Source: Opisthocomus hoazin (taxonomy: Eukaryota; Chordata; Aves; Opisthocomiformes; Opisthocomidae). From it: DNA of 64,000 bases. Each line of letters begins with the position of its first letter. Positions within the stretch are counted from its first letter, which is position 1. The notes under the pieces are model-generated. The model did no database searches and had not been told where the DNA came from. It was given only the letters and a program-made list of their open reading frames with translations. The stretch lies in NCBI RefSeq assembly GCF_030867145.1, contig NC_134415.1, forward strand, positions 20,500,417 through 20,564,416, read 5' to 3'. The translations under genes were made by a program, and so were the position numbers. Of this stretch, positions 1-13,599 are shown piece after piece.

Positions 1-60
1 AACACCTAAAGGCATTCCCAGGTCCTGGCTGTTGTGCTTTCTGTTCAGGATCAGAGTAGG

Positions 61-235
61 TCAGAAATTAGTGCTGGAAAAGACCTCGGGAGATTGTTTA
101 GTCCCACACTGGTCCCAAGACACTATCAGCTATCCCTACACTGCTTCTGATATGTTTGTCCAACCTCTTCTTTAAGACACCTCCACTAATGGACTTCCAC
201 CACTCCCTTATGTGATCCATTAGCAGGGATGACCT
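61..235 (-). repeat. Old, decayed CR1 LINE fragment (3' region)
   Basis: The stretch begins with a 'tgctggaaaagacctc' sequence followed by 'agtcccacactgg', and later has a 'ttctttaagacacctcc...ggacttccaccactccc' block. This is the order found in the 3' untranslated and 3' coding part of bird CR1 elements read on the complementary strand. It is much more diverged than the other copies here and has lost the terminal octamer repeat, so it would be an old insertion. Both ends are vague. Confidence 0.45.
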
Positions 236-3200
236 AGGACATGCTTAACAGATTGGGCAGGGAACAGAGAAAGTAAACACTGGAGTGACTTTACTCTGCA
301 GGCCAAGAGAAGAGAAGACAGGAGCAGCAAAATAATCCACAAAGATTTTAATTTGTGTCTCCTTCAAACCTCCAAGAGCTACACAAAGCCCAATCCTCCT
401 CTCGTCACATCTGGAGGCCCAAGAGGCTTCCAGATGGTCGGCAAATGAAGAGTCAGAGCCACTTCAGCACTCCACTAGGTCACATCACCACTGGGAGGTG
501 ATGGATGAGAGTGTGACTGTGAAACCCAAGTCTTTGTCACAACCCGGCCCTGACCCCAAAAGCAAGGTCGCCAACTGGGGAAGACAGTCACTCGCATGTG
601 GCACTGCTCCCTCATATTAAAACAGCCTCTTCAGGTCATCAGATCTTGGTGGTACCAATGCCAGGGCCTCAACGCCGCAGCAGCTCTCTGGCAGTTGGCT
701 TGTTTCAGCCCAAGGTTTCCAGATTTCAGTGCTGTAAAAGCAGAGCAATTCCACTCAGTACACTTCGACATTACCACTGCTGTTGATCTTGGAGTATTAT
801 TTATCCATCTTCCCAGCCATAAATTTCCTTCCTGGACTCCGTGACTTGCTTTATAACCGCACTCTTTGTGCTGAGACTGCAAAGCCCTGGGGACGAGACC
901 TTTGCCTCCGTGCTTTCTATTCAGGGCTATACAGCTTTATGACACTAGCAGAAAAAGTAACTTCCCAGATGACTTTGCAGCCAGCAGAGAAGTTTTTTGA
1001 AGTGTTACTTTTTGGCTACTTAGAAGGTCACTGATAAGAGCAGGGATAAATCTGAAGCCTGAGCTGCTACCACATGGGGAGGAGGAGATTCTGGTAGCTT
1101 GCTTACAAATACGACCTACAACAAACCATAAAATCTTTCCCTTGTTCTCCCAGATGGATCAGCATGAAAGTCCACCCAAGAGTCTCACTACTTGGCCTCT
1201 ATCTCCTAAGTTTAAAGCCCTGAAGGAGGTGAGTAACCACACTGTATTATCACCAGAGACTCAGCTGCCTGCACAGATCTTTGCACCAAGCTTTAGAAGT
1301 TCAAGTAAGACCAAGGTTTGCACAGCACGCATCGATGCCTGTGTCTCAAAGAGGCCCAGAGCTCACCAAGCTCCTGGCTCATGCCAATGACCTCAGAAGA
1401 CACCTGATGACAGCACAGGCCAGCATCAGTTGACTCACACTCTGGTCCCCCTCCCAAAGTCAATCCTTCCTACCAGCCTTCTTGCTCTGGACCTCTGCAA
1501 GCAGTCTGCTGTGGGTCTCTTTTCATTGGGGTGAGTAAATTTTGAACAATGCTTTCCATCCCTGCCTGCCTCAGCTCAGAGGGGTCCCCTGAGTGTGCCA
1601 TGAAAGGAGAGGCACATCTGGGCTGCATTACGGGGTGGTGCAGTGGCTTTTATAGCTACAGATTCCTGCATATGTTTCTGAGCAGGACGTATATACTCAT
1701 ACATCAAAATGCAGAGAGCTCCCAGGGTTGAGGGCCCTCATTTATATGAGTCGCTCGTGGTTGTCCCCTCTTTGGAGGGCTCAGCTATGGACAGCTTGGC
1801 GGGCTGGGGTTGGTGGGAGGAGATGCTCTGGGCTGCTGATAACCAGCTCTCCCACTGGGCACAGGGAATTGCTTTCTTTTGAGAACAGAGGCCAAAGAGA
1901 GGGAGTTATTTACACCATTGAGAAGTGGGTGTAACGCTGTGATTTACTGGCATGTTACAGCCACATAGGCACTGACTTTGCATGGATAAGGCCAACTGTG
2001 AAGAAAACAAGGGAGGAGGCAATGAGACCCAGAGTAAATCCACAGAGATCAATAATGTTACATCAGATTTACGCTGGCTAGTAAACCAAAGGTTGCGGTC
2101 TGCTCTCACAGCATTGGTTTATCACAGCTCCAGATTTTACAACACGGTCACTGAAACCAGGTTCTGTCCCCTGAGGTTTTAGAAATAACCTCTTTCTCTC
2201 AAAAAAATCTCTTGTTTAGCTATCCATGGGTTGAGAAAAAGAGAAAATGACGTGTGAATGGAAAAGCAACAAAAAAAGAACTAAATTAAAATTAAAACGC
2301 AGCAAGGCTCCAAAGAATTTACAGATGTCTCTCCTCTCCTTCCCCCCCACTTCTCTGTGGTCAGCTGTAAATATTTATCTGGCAGGCTGCAGTGGAAGGC
2401 ATGGCCTGAAACACTTGATCACAATTTCAGCATGGCTGCCCTCCAGAGCGCCCCGAACTTGGGGGACAGTGGGTTTTTTCCTGCAGCTTTGTTAGAAGAC
2501 GGCACCTCTGTCCTTACGCAGGCAAACAAGAGCTTTCAAAAGGGATTCGTTACATCTCAAACATGGGCTGCTCAATGTTTTGTGCTTTTCATATTTTTAG
2601 GATTTTTTTTTTTTTTCTTTCTAAAGAGTCTGATTTTCTTTTTTTAACCTCGAGTGAGAGAGATGAATGAGCCCTGCCAGCCCACCGACAGCAGCCTGGT
2701 GCTGACTGCTGAATGGAAGTGGTGAAGGGGGAAATGTGAAGTTGGACTGGATCAGTCAGGAGCTTTGGGAAATCTTCCCCAGAAGCAAAGGAATCATTAT
2801 TTTTCTGTCACTCACCCCAAAGTGTTTCACAAGTATTGATGAGACATGACCCCATCTCCCCCAGCAAGGGTGGCTGTCTGTGGGGTGAAGCCTGGCAGCT
2901 CCTATGGGGTGTTTGTCTCTGCTCGGCAGAAATTTGGACAAATGGAAGCACTGCCAGAGGCTGCCAACCATAGGAGCTTCGGTTTTGAAGATGCCCAGCA
3001 AGAAACGCTGTTGGCTCCGGGGTTCCTGCATGGCAAATTGCTGCCGGCGAAATCAGGAGCAAATCGCATGGGACCAGGGACTTGCGAGCCTCGCTCCTGG
3101 TTTTCACTCCAGCAGGGAGTCTGGCCTTCTGACTCTGATCTCCCCAAAAGGACATCGGGAAGATTTCCCTGTCTTCCATTGCACTGTCCCTCCCCACACA

Positions 3201-5100
3201 TGGCAAACCAGTCTTTAGGGCTCTAAACCACCTATAGTTATACATCTCTGCACTGCTGCTTACATTTGTTCCTGCCATGGCAACGGACCGCTGCAGAAAT
3301 TTCTTTTCTGGTTGTTCCCTAGATGGACCCTGCGTCCCCCCCACCCCCTCACACCCCCATCACACCACAGTGCCAGCAGCCAAAGCTGAGGATTACTACA
3401 CTTAGGCTCATGTTCAGAAACAAAGTCAAAACACTTCCAGCAAGTGCACTTAGCGTGGTTGCATTTGCCAAGAGCAGCTGCCTCCTCCTTTGGTTGTGGT
3501 TAAGGGAACGCTTTTTGTGTTTAAAGGGGAACAAAATGCACAGCTTCCTCTGAACCTCTCTGCAAACACTTGCACGCCTGGGCAGTGGGGTGCAACCCAG
3601 ACGACAAAGATGGGGACAGAAAGACCAGCTGGACCTCACTGGCTGGTGGCGTTTGGAGGCGCTGACGCAGGGTAGGGATCCTTGCCCTCAGCTAGCACCA
3701 GCGTGACATTCAGGCTGCTCCTATTTCACCCTGTCCAAACAGTTCCTACTTTTTTTCTTTCAACTTCTTCCTGCCCCTTCCTCTCCATTCAAATCCAGAG
3801 CAGTTATCTAGGGCCCATAAATACCCAGCAAAATGCGGCTGCTGACTTCCCTCAAAGGAGACATTGTGCCGAGCCTCTCCCAAGGGCTCACTCTCCACTT
3901 TGGTATGGAGCAGCCGGGAGAGGAGAAAGGGAGGACAGGACCATAACACAAAAAGCTGTGGCCCCTGTGGGACCACCCTCGGGATTCCCTCTAGGTTTGC
4001 TCCAGCCCCACTGCAGCTCAGAGGTTGGAGTACGTAAAGAGGCAGCCAACATTCCCTTGGTGCCCAGCTTCGAGCCTCGCCGACCAACGTGTGGCAGAGC
4101 CTTCCTTGAAAGAGGAACCGAGATGTCCAACTAAAAGCTCTGTTGCTGCTTCACTGTAATGATTATTGCCTCAGTCTCCAGCTGAAGCATGAATGTATTT
4201 TGTTTTTACAGTTCTTCACAGTTTTCTGCAGGGAGCGGCACGCTTTGGCAAAGCAGAGCCATGCATGACATCATATTTTCTTATTGGCCTTCTCTGCACG
4301 GTGACTGCCTCACCACTTATTGCTAAGTAGTTGGTTCACCACCCGATTATTCATCAGTTGGCCTGGGTGCCTTCCTGGGCAATGAGATTCACCTCACTTT
4401 TTCCCTCCTTGCCAGCGCTTCCGGGGGAAATGATGCTTTGTCGGCACATCTGCGAAAGTGCAGAGTTCCTTGAAAAGGCAAATCCATTTCTCGCAGTGAG
4501 CTCATTTGGAGCAGGTGATCAGTAACCACACACATAAATTGCTCTGAGGTTAATCTATGATCGTGTCAGTGGCCCCTGCAATTTTTAACACTCTCAGAGC
4601 CTAGAGAACTGTTAAAGCCCCCTCCCTGTAAATGTGAACGTATGAAAATCTCAGCTTCCTTCGAAAAATAAACAGCCCTGCAACTCCCTTCTCTGCAGTA
4701 ATTATTGTGACCTTGTGATTGCGATGCAAAGGGAAGCTGAAAATGCAGCCCAGCTGTATCTAAAACTTTCAAAAACCCAAACAGAGGGTAGGGTAAGTAA
4801 TCAGACTCTAAACTGCACAGTTTTTAATGTATTGTTTAAGCCAGTGCTGTGAGATTTGAGGCCTTATTCAGGACTTTGAAATCCCTGGGGCTGGTGATGC
4901 TGTAGCGGTTAACTGTGTGCACGGACGCCGATGACAGCGTTGTCACCTGGGGGCCGCAGGATGCTCTGCGAGCAGCATCTCCTCTTAGGGCAGGCTTTTC
5001 CAAAAGGCTCTGTTTGCTTTCACCAGAAGTGGGCTGATGGCTTTTTATTGCACGTAAGGCACCGTATCGTGAGAGATCCGTCAGTCCCTGGTCCATCGGG
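236..5100. other. Non-coding DNA, no gene recognised
   Basis: Open frames here are short, overlap on both strands and lack recognisable domains. There is a 14-base T run at 2,603-2,616. AT-rich blocks around 4,130-4,230 and 4,640-4,750, with TAATTATT-type sequence, look more like conserved non-coding DNA than like random sequence, but that is an impression only. Confidence 0.5.
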
Positions 5101-6900
5101 GCTGCCAGTTACGCTGCTGAGGCAGGCCATGGCAGGGATGGGGAGGGCATGGCGGGGGGGGGAGAAATATTTTTCATGCTGTGACTGACACTGAGCTGAC
5201 AGCAGCCGGCCAGAGCCGAGTTTTCCCACGGTCCCTTCAGCCTCCCATCAGGGCCAGGGGTGAGGTGCCAGTCTGGCCCCGGCTGGCTCTCAGGGGTGGG
5301 GAGGCAGAAGGGGCTGCCCAGGCCCCGCTGCAGCTTCTCTGACCCAGACATCAAGCACGATGCTGTTTCGACGACGCACTCTGTCCTCCTGCTTTGCGAG
5401 CCAAGGGTTTGCAAGCCCGCAGGGAGAAGTGCCTCCTCTTCCTCCCAGCACCGCCAGCCCTGCATTGGGCTGCAGGCGCAGCTTCGCCTCGGACCTGCAG
5501 AAGGGTCTCTGCTGCTCAATCCCCCGTCTCCTCTTATTAAAGAAAAAAAATTAAAAAGGTAAAGAGAAATCAAGTGGGGCTCGGCTGTTTGCTTTTCCTC
5601 TCCGGGAACTGAATGCGCAGCGGGAACCAGAGTGCCACACTCTTGCCCTGCCCTTTTCTCCCCAGGCTCAGCAAAGCGGCAGCTCCAGGCAGGTCCCTGA
5701 GGAGCAGGAGGCTCGCCTCGCCGGTGGGCACAACAGGCCCTGCCTCCTGGGGCAGCTCCACATGCTGGGTGCACCATCTCCAAGGCACAGCCCAGGTTCG
5801 AGACCACAGCAGCTCTTGCTCCCTCCTGGATGTGTTCCCAGGTTTGGTCTCTCTGATGAGAGGGGCTGAAGAGGTACGGAGGGACTCTTGGGTCTCATCC
5901 TGCGCACCCTGGATTAAGCTGCAGTCCAGGCTCCCATAGCTCAACCTGGTGCTGGGCAAAGCCCTTTGACTGCCCCAGCTCCCTGCTCCGCTGAAGATCA
6001 GCTATAACACACGTTGGCACATGGACAAAGCTTCTCGAATGAGCAACGCAAAGCGGGAAGCCTGTTTAATACCTCGTTCATGGTCATGCCCTCAGAAACC
6101 ACTGCCTGCGGCCAGAAGCACAAAGAGATTGGGTTCCGATGACCCACAAATTATAGGACATGTCCTTCTTGTAGCTGGTGCTTCAGATGATCGCAGTCAC
6201 CTGGGACCAATTTGAGTGGTTAATCACTCTCCAGTATCTACCTCCAGCACTGCAAGCAGTGCAGACACTTCTGCCACCCGCTTCCCTTTCCATTCCAGCC
6301 ACAGCTCTAATGCCCAAGTCAGCCCTGGATGGAAACTCAGCCTGAAGATGTCAGCCTGGTATCTCCCAGGCTTGGCCCCCTGTGCCCCACATGCAGCCAG
6401 CACCACGGTTCCTCAAGGAAAAACTCCTTCCAGGCGTCAGGAGAAACACGGTTTCCTTCCCGGCCGTTCAAGATCCTCGCTGCTGCACGCAGTCTGCAGG
6501 CAGCACGGGGTGGCATCCACCTCCGAAGGGACGCGATGCTCCCAGGCTGGCAAGTGATGTGAGTCCTGCCAAGCACCCGCTGCTGGGGCTCTGTGGGGAC
6601 CTCGTGTCAAGATGCGTGCCCAAGGTGCTCTGCAGCGCGGGGAGGAGCCATGCCTCAGCATTGCCCGGGCAGGGGAGCAGCCTGGTGACAAGCAGGAGAT
6701 GGCAAGGAGATGTGAGAGGGAGCTGAGGCTCTTGGCAAACACCATGCACAGAGATAGACAGGGCTGGGCTGACACACCGCTGCACCTGAGCTGCCGGCCG
6801 AGCTGCCCCACAGCCAAGCCTGGGTGGTCAGAGCCTCCATATCCCCACCACCGAGGGAATCTGAGAGTTGGGAAATGTGGCAGCAAATAGCACATTTATG
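5101..6900. other. GC-rich non-coding stretch
   Basis: The base composition rises and long open frames appear on both strands at once, the longest about 232 codons on the minus strand at 5,109-5,807. The translations are rich in Pro, Ser, Arg and Cys, have no domain, and compete with open frames on the opposite strand. That is what GC-rich, stop-poor DNA gives by chance. No repeat family was recognised. Confidence 0.45.
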
Positions 6901-9900
6901 GAGAAACAGCCCTGGGAGTTAGGGAATTGCACCCTGCACCTCGGAGGGAAATGTTCCTTGCAGTGAGACCATCAAGGCGGATTCCGGAGATGCAGGGCAG
7001 TCTTCACGCACCCAACAGTTTCTTCTAAGGACCTAAATGATTTGCTTACTCTGCTCTGTGTTTCAGTGCCAAAGGGAGGATCTTTCCTCTGTGCAGGACC
7101 ATTGCAGTTCAAAAATAGTGGGAAAATTCAGTATTTTGGTGTGCACAAGAAGTAAAATCCTAGTTTACCTAGAATACTGTGCTGTCTCCCGGGGGCCATC
7201 ACAAGGCCACAGTCTGTAGAGCACTGCAGTAATGAAAAACTCAGAAATACCACTGGAGATAGAAAGGTTAGGTGGTTTAATATGAACCATACGTGCTGCT
7301 CAGAGCTTTCTGTGTAATCCAGCTTCTGCATGTCCTCACTGCACTACAGAAATGATGCATTGTCTCCCCTTTTCTTGGCTTCGTTCCAGGGAATGAATCT
7401 CCCCCGAGACCCTAATTGCTTCAAATGCTTTCTGCTCTATTTATATTTGATTTTACCCAGTGGTTTTAGGGAATACTGATCCTGAATGACTGTTGATCTA
7501 GGGCTGTACCCTGGCTAACATCTGCTTTGAAGGAGTTGTGTGCAGGTCTGGTTGAATAACATTACACAGGGCAGAGAGGACTTGGCTCTTCAGCTGAAGG
7601 CTTTATAATGATTCAGTCACAGTGGTTTTCTTCACAGACAGAGCCATGTGACCACGATGGTTTTCGTATCTGTGGACGCAATTTCAGGCTAATGTGTATC
7701 TTTCCACTATCTTTGTGTCGGCTCCTTGCCTTAGCTACTCCCTGCCTCAGTTTCCCCCTCACAAACTGGCCGTAGCTCCCTTCGCTTGGGCCAAGGTGCA
7801 GCCGAAACCTTGATAACCCACCTTGCCCTGCATAAAAAGCGATCTTTCCTTCCCTGCCTGGCGGAAATATCTGCATCAGGCAGCACTGCTGGCAGCCCGG
7901 CATCCATCAGTCAGCAGGGTCAGGCAGCATCGCCTGCTGCTTCTGGGCAGAGCAGAGGGGGGAACACCTGTACCCTTCTGTGGGTGCTCGGAGAGCCGCT
8001 TCACAGTGGGGCGAAGCGGTGCCTTCTCTCTCTGCTGTCGCAAGCAGAGGCACGGCTCGGTCTGCGTGGTGGTGGAAGGTGGGGGGCGGGAGGAGCGCGT
8101 AAAGGAGACAGATGGCTACACAGCCAGCCTGGTGATTACCGGAATAAATTGGGTAAATCACAGGCTAAGCAGTTGCTCTCCCTGCGGTAGAAGAGGATCT
8201 GACACCGTGATTGAAAATCAGCAGCATCTCAGAGGCAATCACGGCTGGGAAGCTTGCTGTGCTGGGAAGCACCGCTCAATCGGGTGTTGCGCTTGGACTA
8301 TGTTATTACTGCACTTTAAACCACAAGAACAAAATGTTTGGGACACGCTAATGACACCAGGAGAAACAGAAGCATTTTGATTTGGTAGTAATTGTTGTAA
8401 TTATTTGCTGCCAGGACAGACACAAATATAATATAGTGGGTCTGATTATTTATCAGCATTCAGCACAATAAAGAAAACAATGCCGGTAAATAGCAGAGGG
8501 TTTATTTTGGGGAGCTGTTTAAAGCCCGGAAAGGACAAAACATCTCTCTTCAAAACAGGGCCTGTGGAGGCTCCACGCTGAAGATCTGACAGAGGATTTC
8601 AGGATCCAAAAGAGCTGGATATGACTGAGGTTTTGCCCTGATGTATTTGGCTTGGTCACACTGCCAAGCCAGGTTTGCCAGGCAGCCTTCCTCTGGGCAA
8701 GACCCTTGCCAAATGCCACTCTCTGGCAATGAAACTGTCCAGGGTGGAACACTCTGCCTACCCTTTTCGGAGAAATTTGGCAAAGACGCTTCAGCCGTTT
8801 CCAGGAGTGCACGTAGTTTTGTCTACATTAAAACTATCTTGCTGCTGAGAGTAAAGGCTGAAACAAGGCAGCCAAGGAAGGAAACAAGGACAAGAGAATG
8901 TGTGAGGGAAAAGAGATTGCACCAAGACCCCAGCACCAAAGCCTCTGGGCTGGCTCACTGCAGGGTCTTTGAGGTACCTGAAACCAGGAGAGGGGGTGAA
9001 GAAACAGGGAAAGCCTGGAAAAAGGCTACCCTACGCCGAGGACAGACGCTGGCTAACCTGCCTCAGGGTGTCTGCAGTACGTGCTAGGGTAAGGAGAGCA
9101 GAGCTCCCAGGCGACCCTTTGGTAGAAAGCAACGTTCCTCCCACTGCAGATGGTGACCGCTGTCCTCGTCAAAGGGGCTTTGCTGCCTCCATTCACCTCC
9201 CCACTTGGCATCCCGCTCTCACGGCACTTTTGGTCCCTCCACTCTCCTACCTCGGAGCTACTATGCTGGGAACGTGTCAGACGGGAACACGCAGTCGGTG
9301 CTGGCCAACCCGCCAGCAGACTGAGCTGTCATTACAGCAGGCACTGATGTGAGCAGCCACAAAAAGGAAAACAGATTTTTTGGGCTCCCTGTGTGTCCGG
9401 AGCTATCTGCACATCCTGTCCCGGGTTAACTGAAAACATGTGGTCGCCAAGCGGAGCTGCTCCGGAGCCGGCCCGATCCGCAGCCGAGTGGCAGATCTCG
9501 GCGCACGGGGGTTTTTCCTCAGGCGGGGAAGCACCACGGCAGCGGAGAGACTCACCGGGAGAGCAACAGCGACCACCCCTACGCCTGCAGAAGCACGTGT
9601 CCTTGCTTTCCTGACGTGTTCCTACACCCCAGAGTTATATTACATGTATAATATACATGTCATAAACCTGAGACAGTGCTCAAACCAAACTCACTCTGTT
9701 CCTGTGGCACATGGACACTGTCCTGCCACCCAGTACAGACCTGATCCACTTCGGGAGCCTGAGCTACGCCCTTGCAGCAGCCTCTGCACAGAGCAACCAT
9801 GGATGGTCCAGGCTCAGCCTGGCTGTGGTGGCGGACATGACGGACGTCAGGCAGCTCTGATGACCTGGGGTGCTCCCAGCAGGGCCCCAGCACCCACATG

Positions 9901-12900
9901 CTGAGGGAGAGGGTCTGTAGGATGTCATTTGCAGCCGTGCAGGTAGATCAGCAAGCAGCCCAGGTTTCAAACCACTCCCTGATGGCGGCAGCTCAGTAGA
10001 TGCACCGGGTCATCCCCGACCTCAGCATCGAAGACATGAGGGCCAAGTCACCACTGAGGCCTCATATCGTGGAGGAAGTCTTGGAGATGTAAAGGCAACG
10101 GGCAGGTGTGCGAGGACGCGCTGGCGTAGCAGGGTGGCTGCCTGTGCATGTGCCTGTTCGGAGCCACTAGCCCGCCTTGAACCCTGGCAGGAGCGGACTC
10201 TGCCCCAGAGGAGGGTGAGACAGGGCTGGCACACAGCAACCTATCCCAGAAAATCCTCCCACCTCACCACCTTCCCCACCTGCAGGTGGCATTTCTGCAT
10301 GAAGTGTTTCCTGGGGAGTATTTTTTGGGGTTTTTTTTTCATTTCTTCTCGACTCTGGAGCCATGTAAATATGGAGCAGCCGCAGTGTCCTGTGGCACAG
10401 TGTTCCCAGTGCAACCCCACGCTCCGTGCAGATCTGCCTCCGGTTGTTTGCTTTGAACCTGTCACCTGCTGCTTTCATTTGATGTCCCTGAAGTTCTTGT
10501 CTGAGCAGGAAGAGTGTACAATCACTCCCTATTTTGAAATGAAGTTGCTTTGTCTTGAGTCGCTGTTGTCCAGGTGCCTACTTCTTCTTAATTCAATGGT
10601 GAAAGCTCCCAAGTGCCTCAAGGACACGGATCAGGCATTTGCAATTTTTTCTTCACTTTTCCCAAGCATTACTGGCATGATGCATTGCAAAGGTCTGCCA
10701 GTTGTTACCACAAATGGCTGAGACTGCAGAAACAGCAAAGAGTACTCACCACCCTTGCCTCGGTGTATGTAACCTACTTGCACATCCCCATACATCACTG
10801 TCCACAGACGCCGGCAAACACACGGCCTCATTCATGCCTCTTCGCAGCGCAAGCTATTCTGCCCATGCCCCAGATGCACACCCACCAGCACCCATCCTGC
10901 CAGGCCCACACTCGCCTGCATGCGTGCCCACTGCCTTTACTCCTCCAACACTTCCTTCCACTTAAATATCAACAACATGCCGTAAGTATAAATGCCACAG
11001 TAGGTGCGCTCTGTGCCTGTTCGCCCCACGCTGCACCAGCACATGCCTTACCCAACCCTAACCTGATGCACACCCTCGAACGCATTCTTCCACCCCACGC
11101 CTTGCCACGACACGCTACGCCCCTTCGGAAGCAGCAAGGGAAAGCCCTAAGCTGTTTGCAGGAGACGGTCTGTCCGGCTGGTGCTTCTGCTCGGTTGTTT
11201 CTGTGCCAAGCTGTGTTTCCGTGGCCTCCCTCTAGCCTGGGGTGAGACGCTGGCCCTAGCAGCGCTGCTGATTTTGCCCCTTTTGCTAGTCAGTATGTGG
11301 CGGGTAGGCAGGTAGGTCAGCATGCAGCACGCAGTTGGAAGCGGGCGGTAGGTGTGTTTTCCAAGCAACGTTGTGTGAGCGTGCCCCAGGTGGGCTTCAC
11401 ATCGAGCCCTGTCAAACGAAGACGCAGGGGAGCACGGGGCACCCTGCTTGCGGGTGACTGTAATAGGACAGAGATTTCTGCACAAAAAAAGCCACACAGA
11501 GACACAAATGCACGTATCGTGTGTGTGCATGCGTGTACATGCATTTGTATAAGAAAATGTTTGCACAACACAAGAAGAGCCGATCTTGTGCGCTGGCTGC
11601 AAAGGGGCTCACTGAGTCTCAGGGTACACGTAAAACAACTCACTCTGCCACTGCTGCGAGCTGGTTCCCCTCTGCTATTTTTATAAGGCCATCGCATTAA
11701 CCTAATTAATTTAGTTTAACTAGAGAACAGCATCAGCCTAAACGGTCCCACTTCAATCACAGAGAAGCCGCGGCCAAGCCCTTCAAACAGCCGCCTGTCC
11801 CCATTCACCCTCCTGCCGACGGTGAACACAGCTGGGTTCAGCGCACCCAGGCTGCACCTCGGCACAACAGTCCTCTTCTCTTCGCGGGGCTTGTGTTCTG
11901 CTCCAAAGGGAAACACCTGCACATCTCCAAGCAAGGTCAGCTCAGAGTAGAGAAAGAGCTCAGCTTAGAACTCATGGCCTTCCCCACCAAGCCACGACCC
12001 AAACCTGGTGGGAGGACTCACTCTGAAGCTGGGAGCTCCAGAAAGCAGGGGTCCTGCAGGGCCTGTGCCAAGCTGACCACGCTCTCCAGGCGCTTCACTC
12101 ACAGCCCCGCCGGCAGCCCTGCCCGCTCCAGCAGCAGAGGGAGCGTTTGCACAAGGTGTTTTGGAGGCCACAGAGGTGAACAGCCCTGCGCTGATGTGTG
12201 CCAGAGGCAGCGATGGGGCGCAGCGGCTACAGCAAGGAGCAGCCTTCAGAAGACCATGGCTCAGCTCTCGTTTCTGCTGATGGCTTCCTAGTGGTCTTTG
12301 GCAAACGCTTCCCCCATGCCAGGGTCTGGGCCCGATGAGGCTGATGTCCTTAGCCTCTTGTGTCAGCTACACTGGTAACTACAGCGGAAAAGTAACCCCT
12401 AAGATCTTCGTGAATACCACTAACCTGCATTCTTTCAGCTTCAGAGTTGTCACCATATCAAGGCTTATCATCATGTTTTACCACAAGATCTGCCCTGTTT
12501 GGTTGTTAATTTGGAGGCCCAGCTTGCGGGGAGAGGTGAGGGGTGGGCACGACTGAACCCAAATGCATGCCGGGGTCCCAGCCTGCAGCCGTGGGGGGAG
12601 CAGAAGCAGCCCAGTGCCCCAGCTCAGCCCGGCCGATTAGCTGACTGCCTGCTGCAGAGCTTTGTGCCAGCTTTCTGCTCTCCCCTGCTGCACTCTGGCT
12701 TCGGCGCAGTAGGTGTCTGTACCTACAGCCTGGCTTGTGCAAGGTCAACGCATCTGTGGTGGGCTGACCCTGCCTGCATGCCAGGTGCCCACCAAAGCCG
12801 CTCCATCACTCCCCTCCTCAGCTGGACGGGGGAGAGCAAATGTAGCGAAAGGCTCCTGGGTCCAGATAAGGACAGGGAGGGATCACTCACCCAATTAGTG

Positions 12901-12955
12901 TCACGGGCAAAACAGACTCGCCTTGGGGAAATCAGTTAAACATATTACCAATCAA
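6901..12955. other. Non-coding DNA with CpG patch and possible conserved blocks
   Basis: No exon was supported. Points of note are AT-rich, low-complexity-free blocks at 7,410-7,500 and 8,190-8,480 that resemble conserved non-coding elements, a CpG-dense patch at about 9,435-9,620, a perfect short palindrome at 9,642-9,660, and a CA- and CAC-rich stretch at about 10,780-11,110. Open frames in the last region are by-products of the CA-rich composition. Confidence 0.4.
9642..9660. repeat. 19-bp perfect palindrome
   Basis: The arms ACATGTATA and TATACATGT are exact reverse complements around one central A. It is AT-rich and sits next to the CpG-dense patch. It could form a small cruciform or be a dimeric protein site, but short palindromes of this kind also occur by chance in AT-rich DNA. 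Confidence 0.7.
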
Positions 12956-13597
12956 ATCATAGAATCATAGAATCAGAGGTTGGAAAAGACCTCTAAGATC
13001 ATCAAGTCCAACCATCCACCCAACACCACCATGCCTACTAAACCATATCCCAAGGTCCCACACCTACACGTTTTTTAAACACCTCCGGGGATGGGGACTC
13101 CACCACCTCCCTGGGCAGCCTGTTCCAATGTCTGACCACTCTTTCAGTGAAGAAATTTTTCCTAATATCCAGTCTAAACCTCCTGGGTGCAACTTGAGGC
13201 CATTGCCTCTTGTCCTATCACTAATTACCTGGCAGAAGAGACCAACACCTGCCTCACTACAACCTCCTTTCAGGTAGTTGTAGAGAGCAATAAGGTCTCC
13301 CCTCAGCCTCCTCTGCTCCAGACTAAACAGCCCCAGTTCCCTCAGCCACTCCTCGTAAAACTTGTTCTCTAGAGCCCTCACCAGCCTCGTTGCCCTTCTC
13401 TGGACACACTCCAGCACCTCAATGTCCTTCTTGTACTGAGGGGTCCAAAACTGAACACAGTACTCCAGGTGCGGCCTCACCAGTGCCGAGTACAGGGGCA
13501 CGATCACCTCCCTACTCCTGCTGGCCACACTGTTCCTGATACAAGCCAGGATGCCCTTGGCCTTCTTGGCCACCTGGGCACACTGCTGGCTCAAATC
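12956..13597 (-). mobile_element. CR1 LINE, 5'-truncated, 3' portion of ORF2
   Basis: CR1 is the main non-LTR retrotransposon of birds. Its 3' end is at the left: two octamer units of the AGAATCAT type, then the 'ggttggaaaagacctc' block. Read on the minus strand, 13,594 to 13,064 is an open frame that matches the C-terminal part of the CR1 reverse-transcriptase protein: a '[12 protein letters not shown]' segment, '[13 protein letters not shown]', '[13 protein letters not shown]', '[13 protein letters not shown]'-like and '[10 protein letters not shown]' blocks are readable. The frame goes off course near its end, so this copy is inactive. The 5' edge stops where the LTR sequence starts, which means either truncation on insertion or interruption by the LTR. 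Confidence 0.9.
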
Positions 13598-13599
13598 AG

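Noticed and set aside
5109..5807. Minus-strand open frame of 232 codons
   Set aside because: It has no domain, has Pro/Ser/Cys-rich composition and competes with open frames on the other strand; GC-rich DNA explains it.
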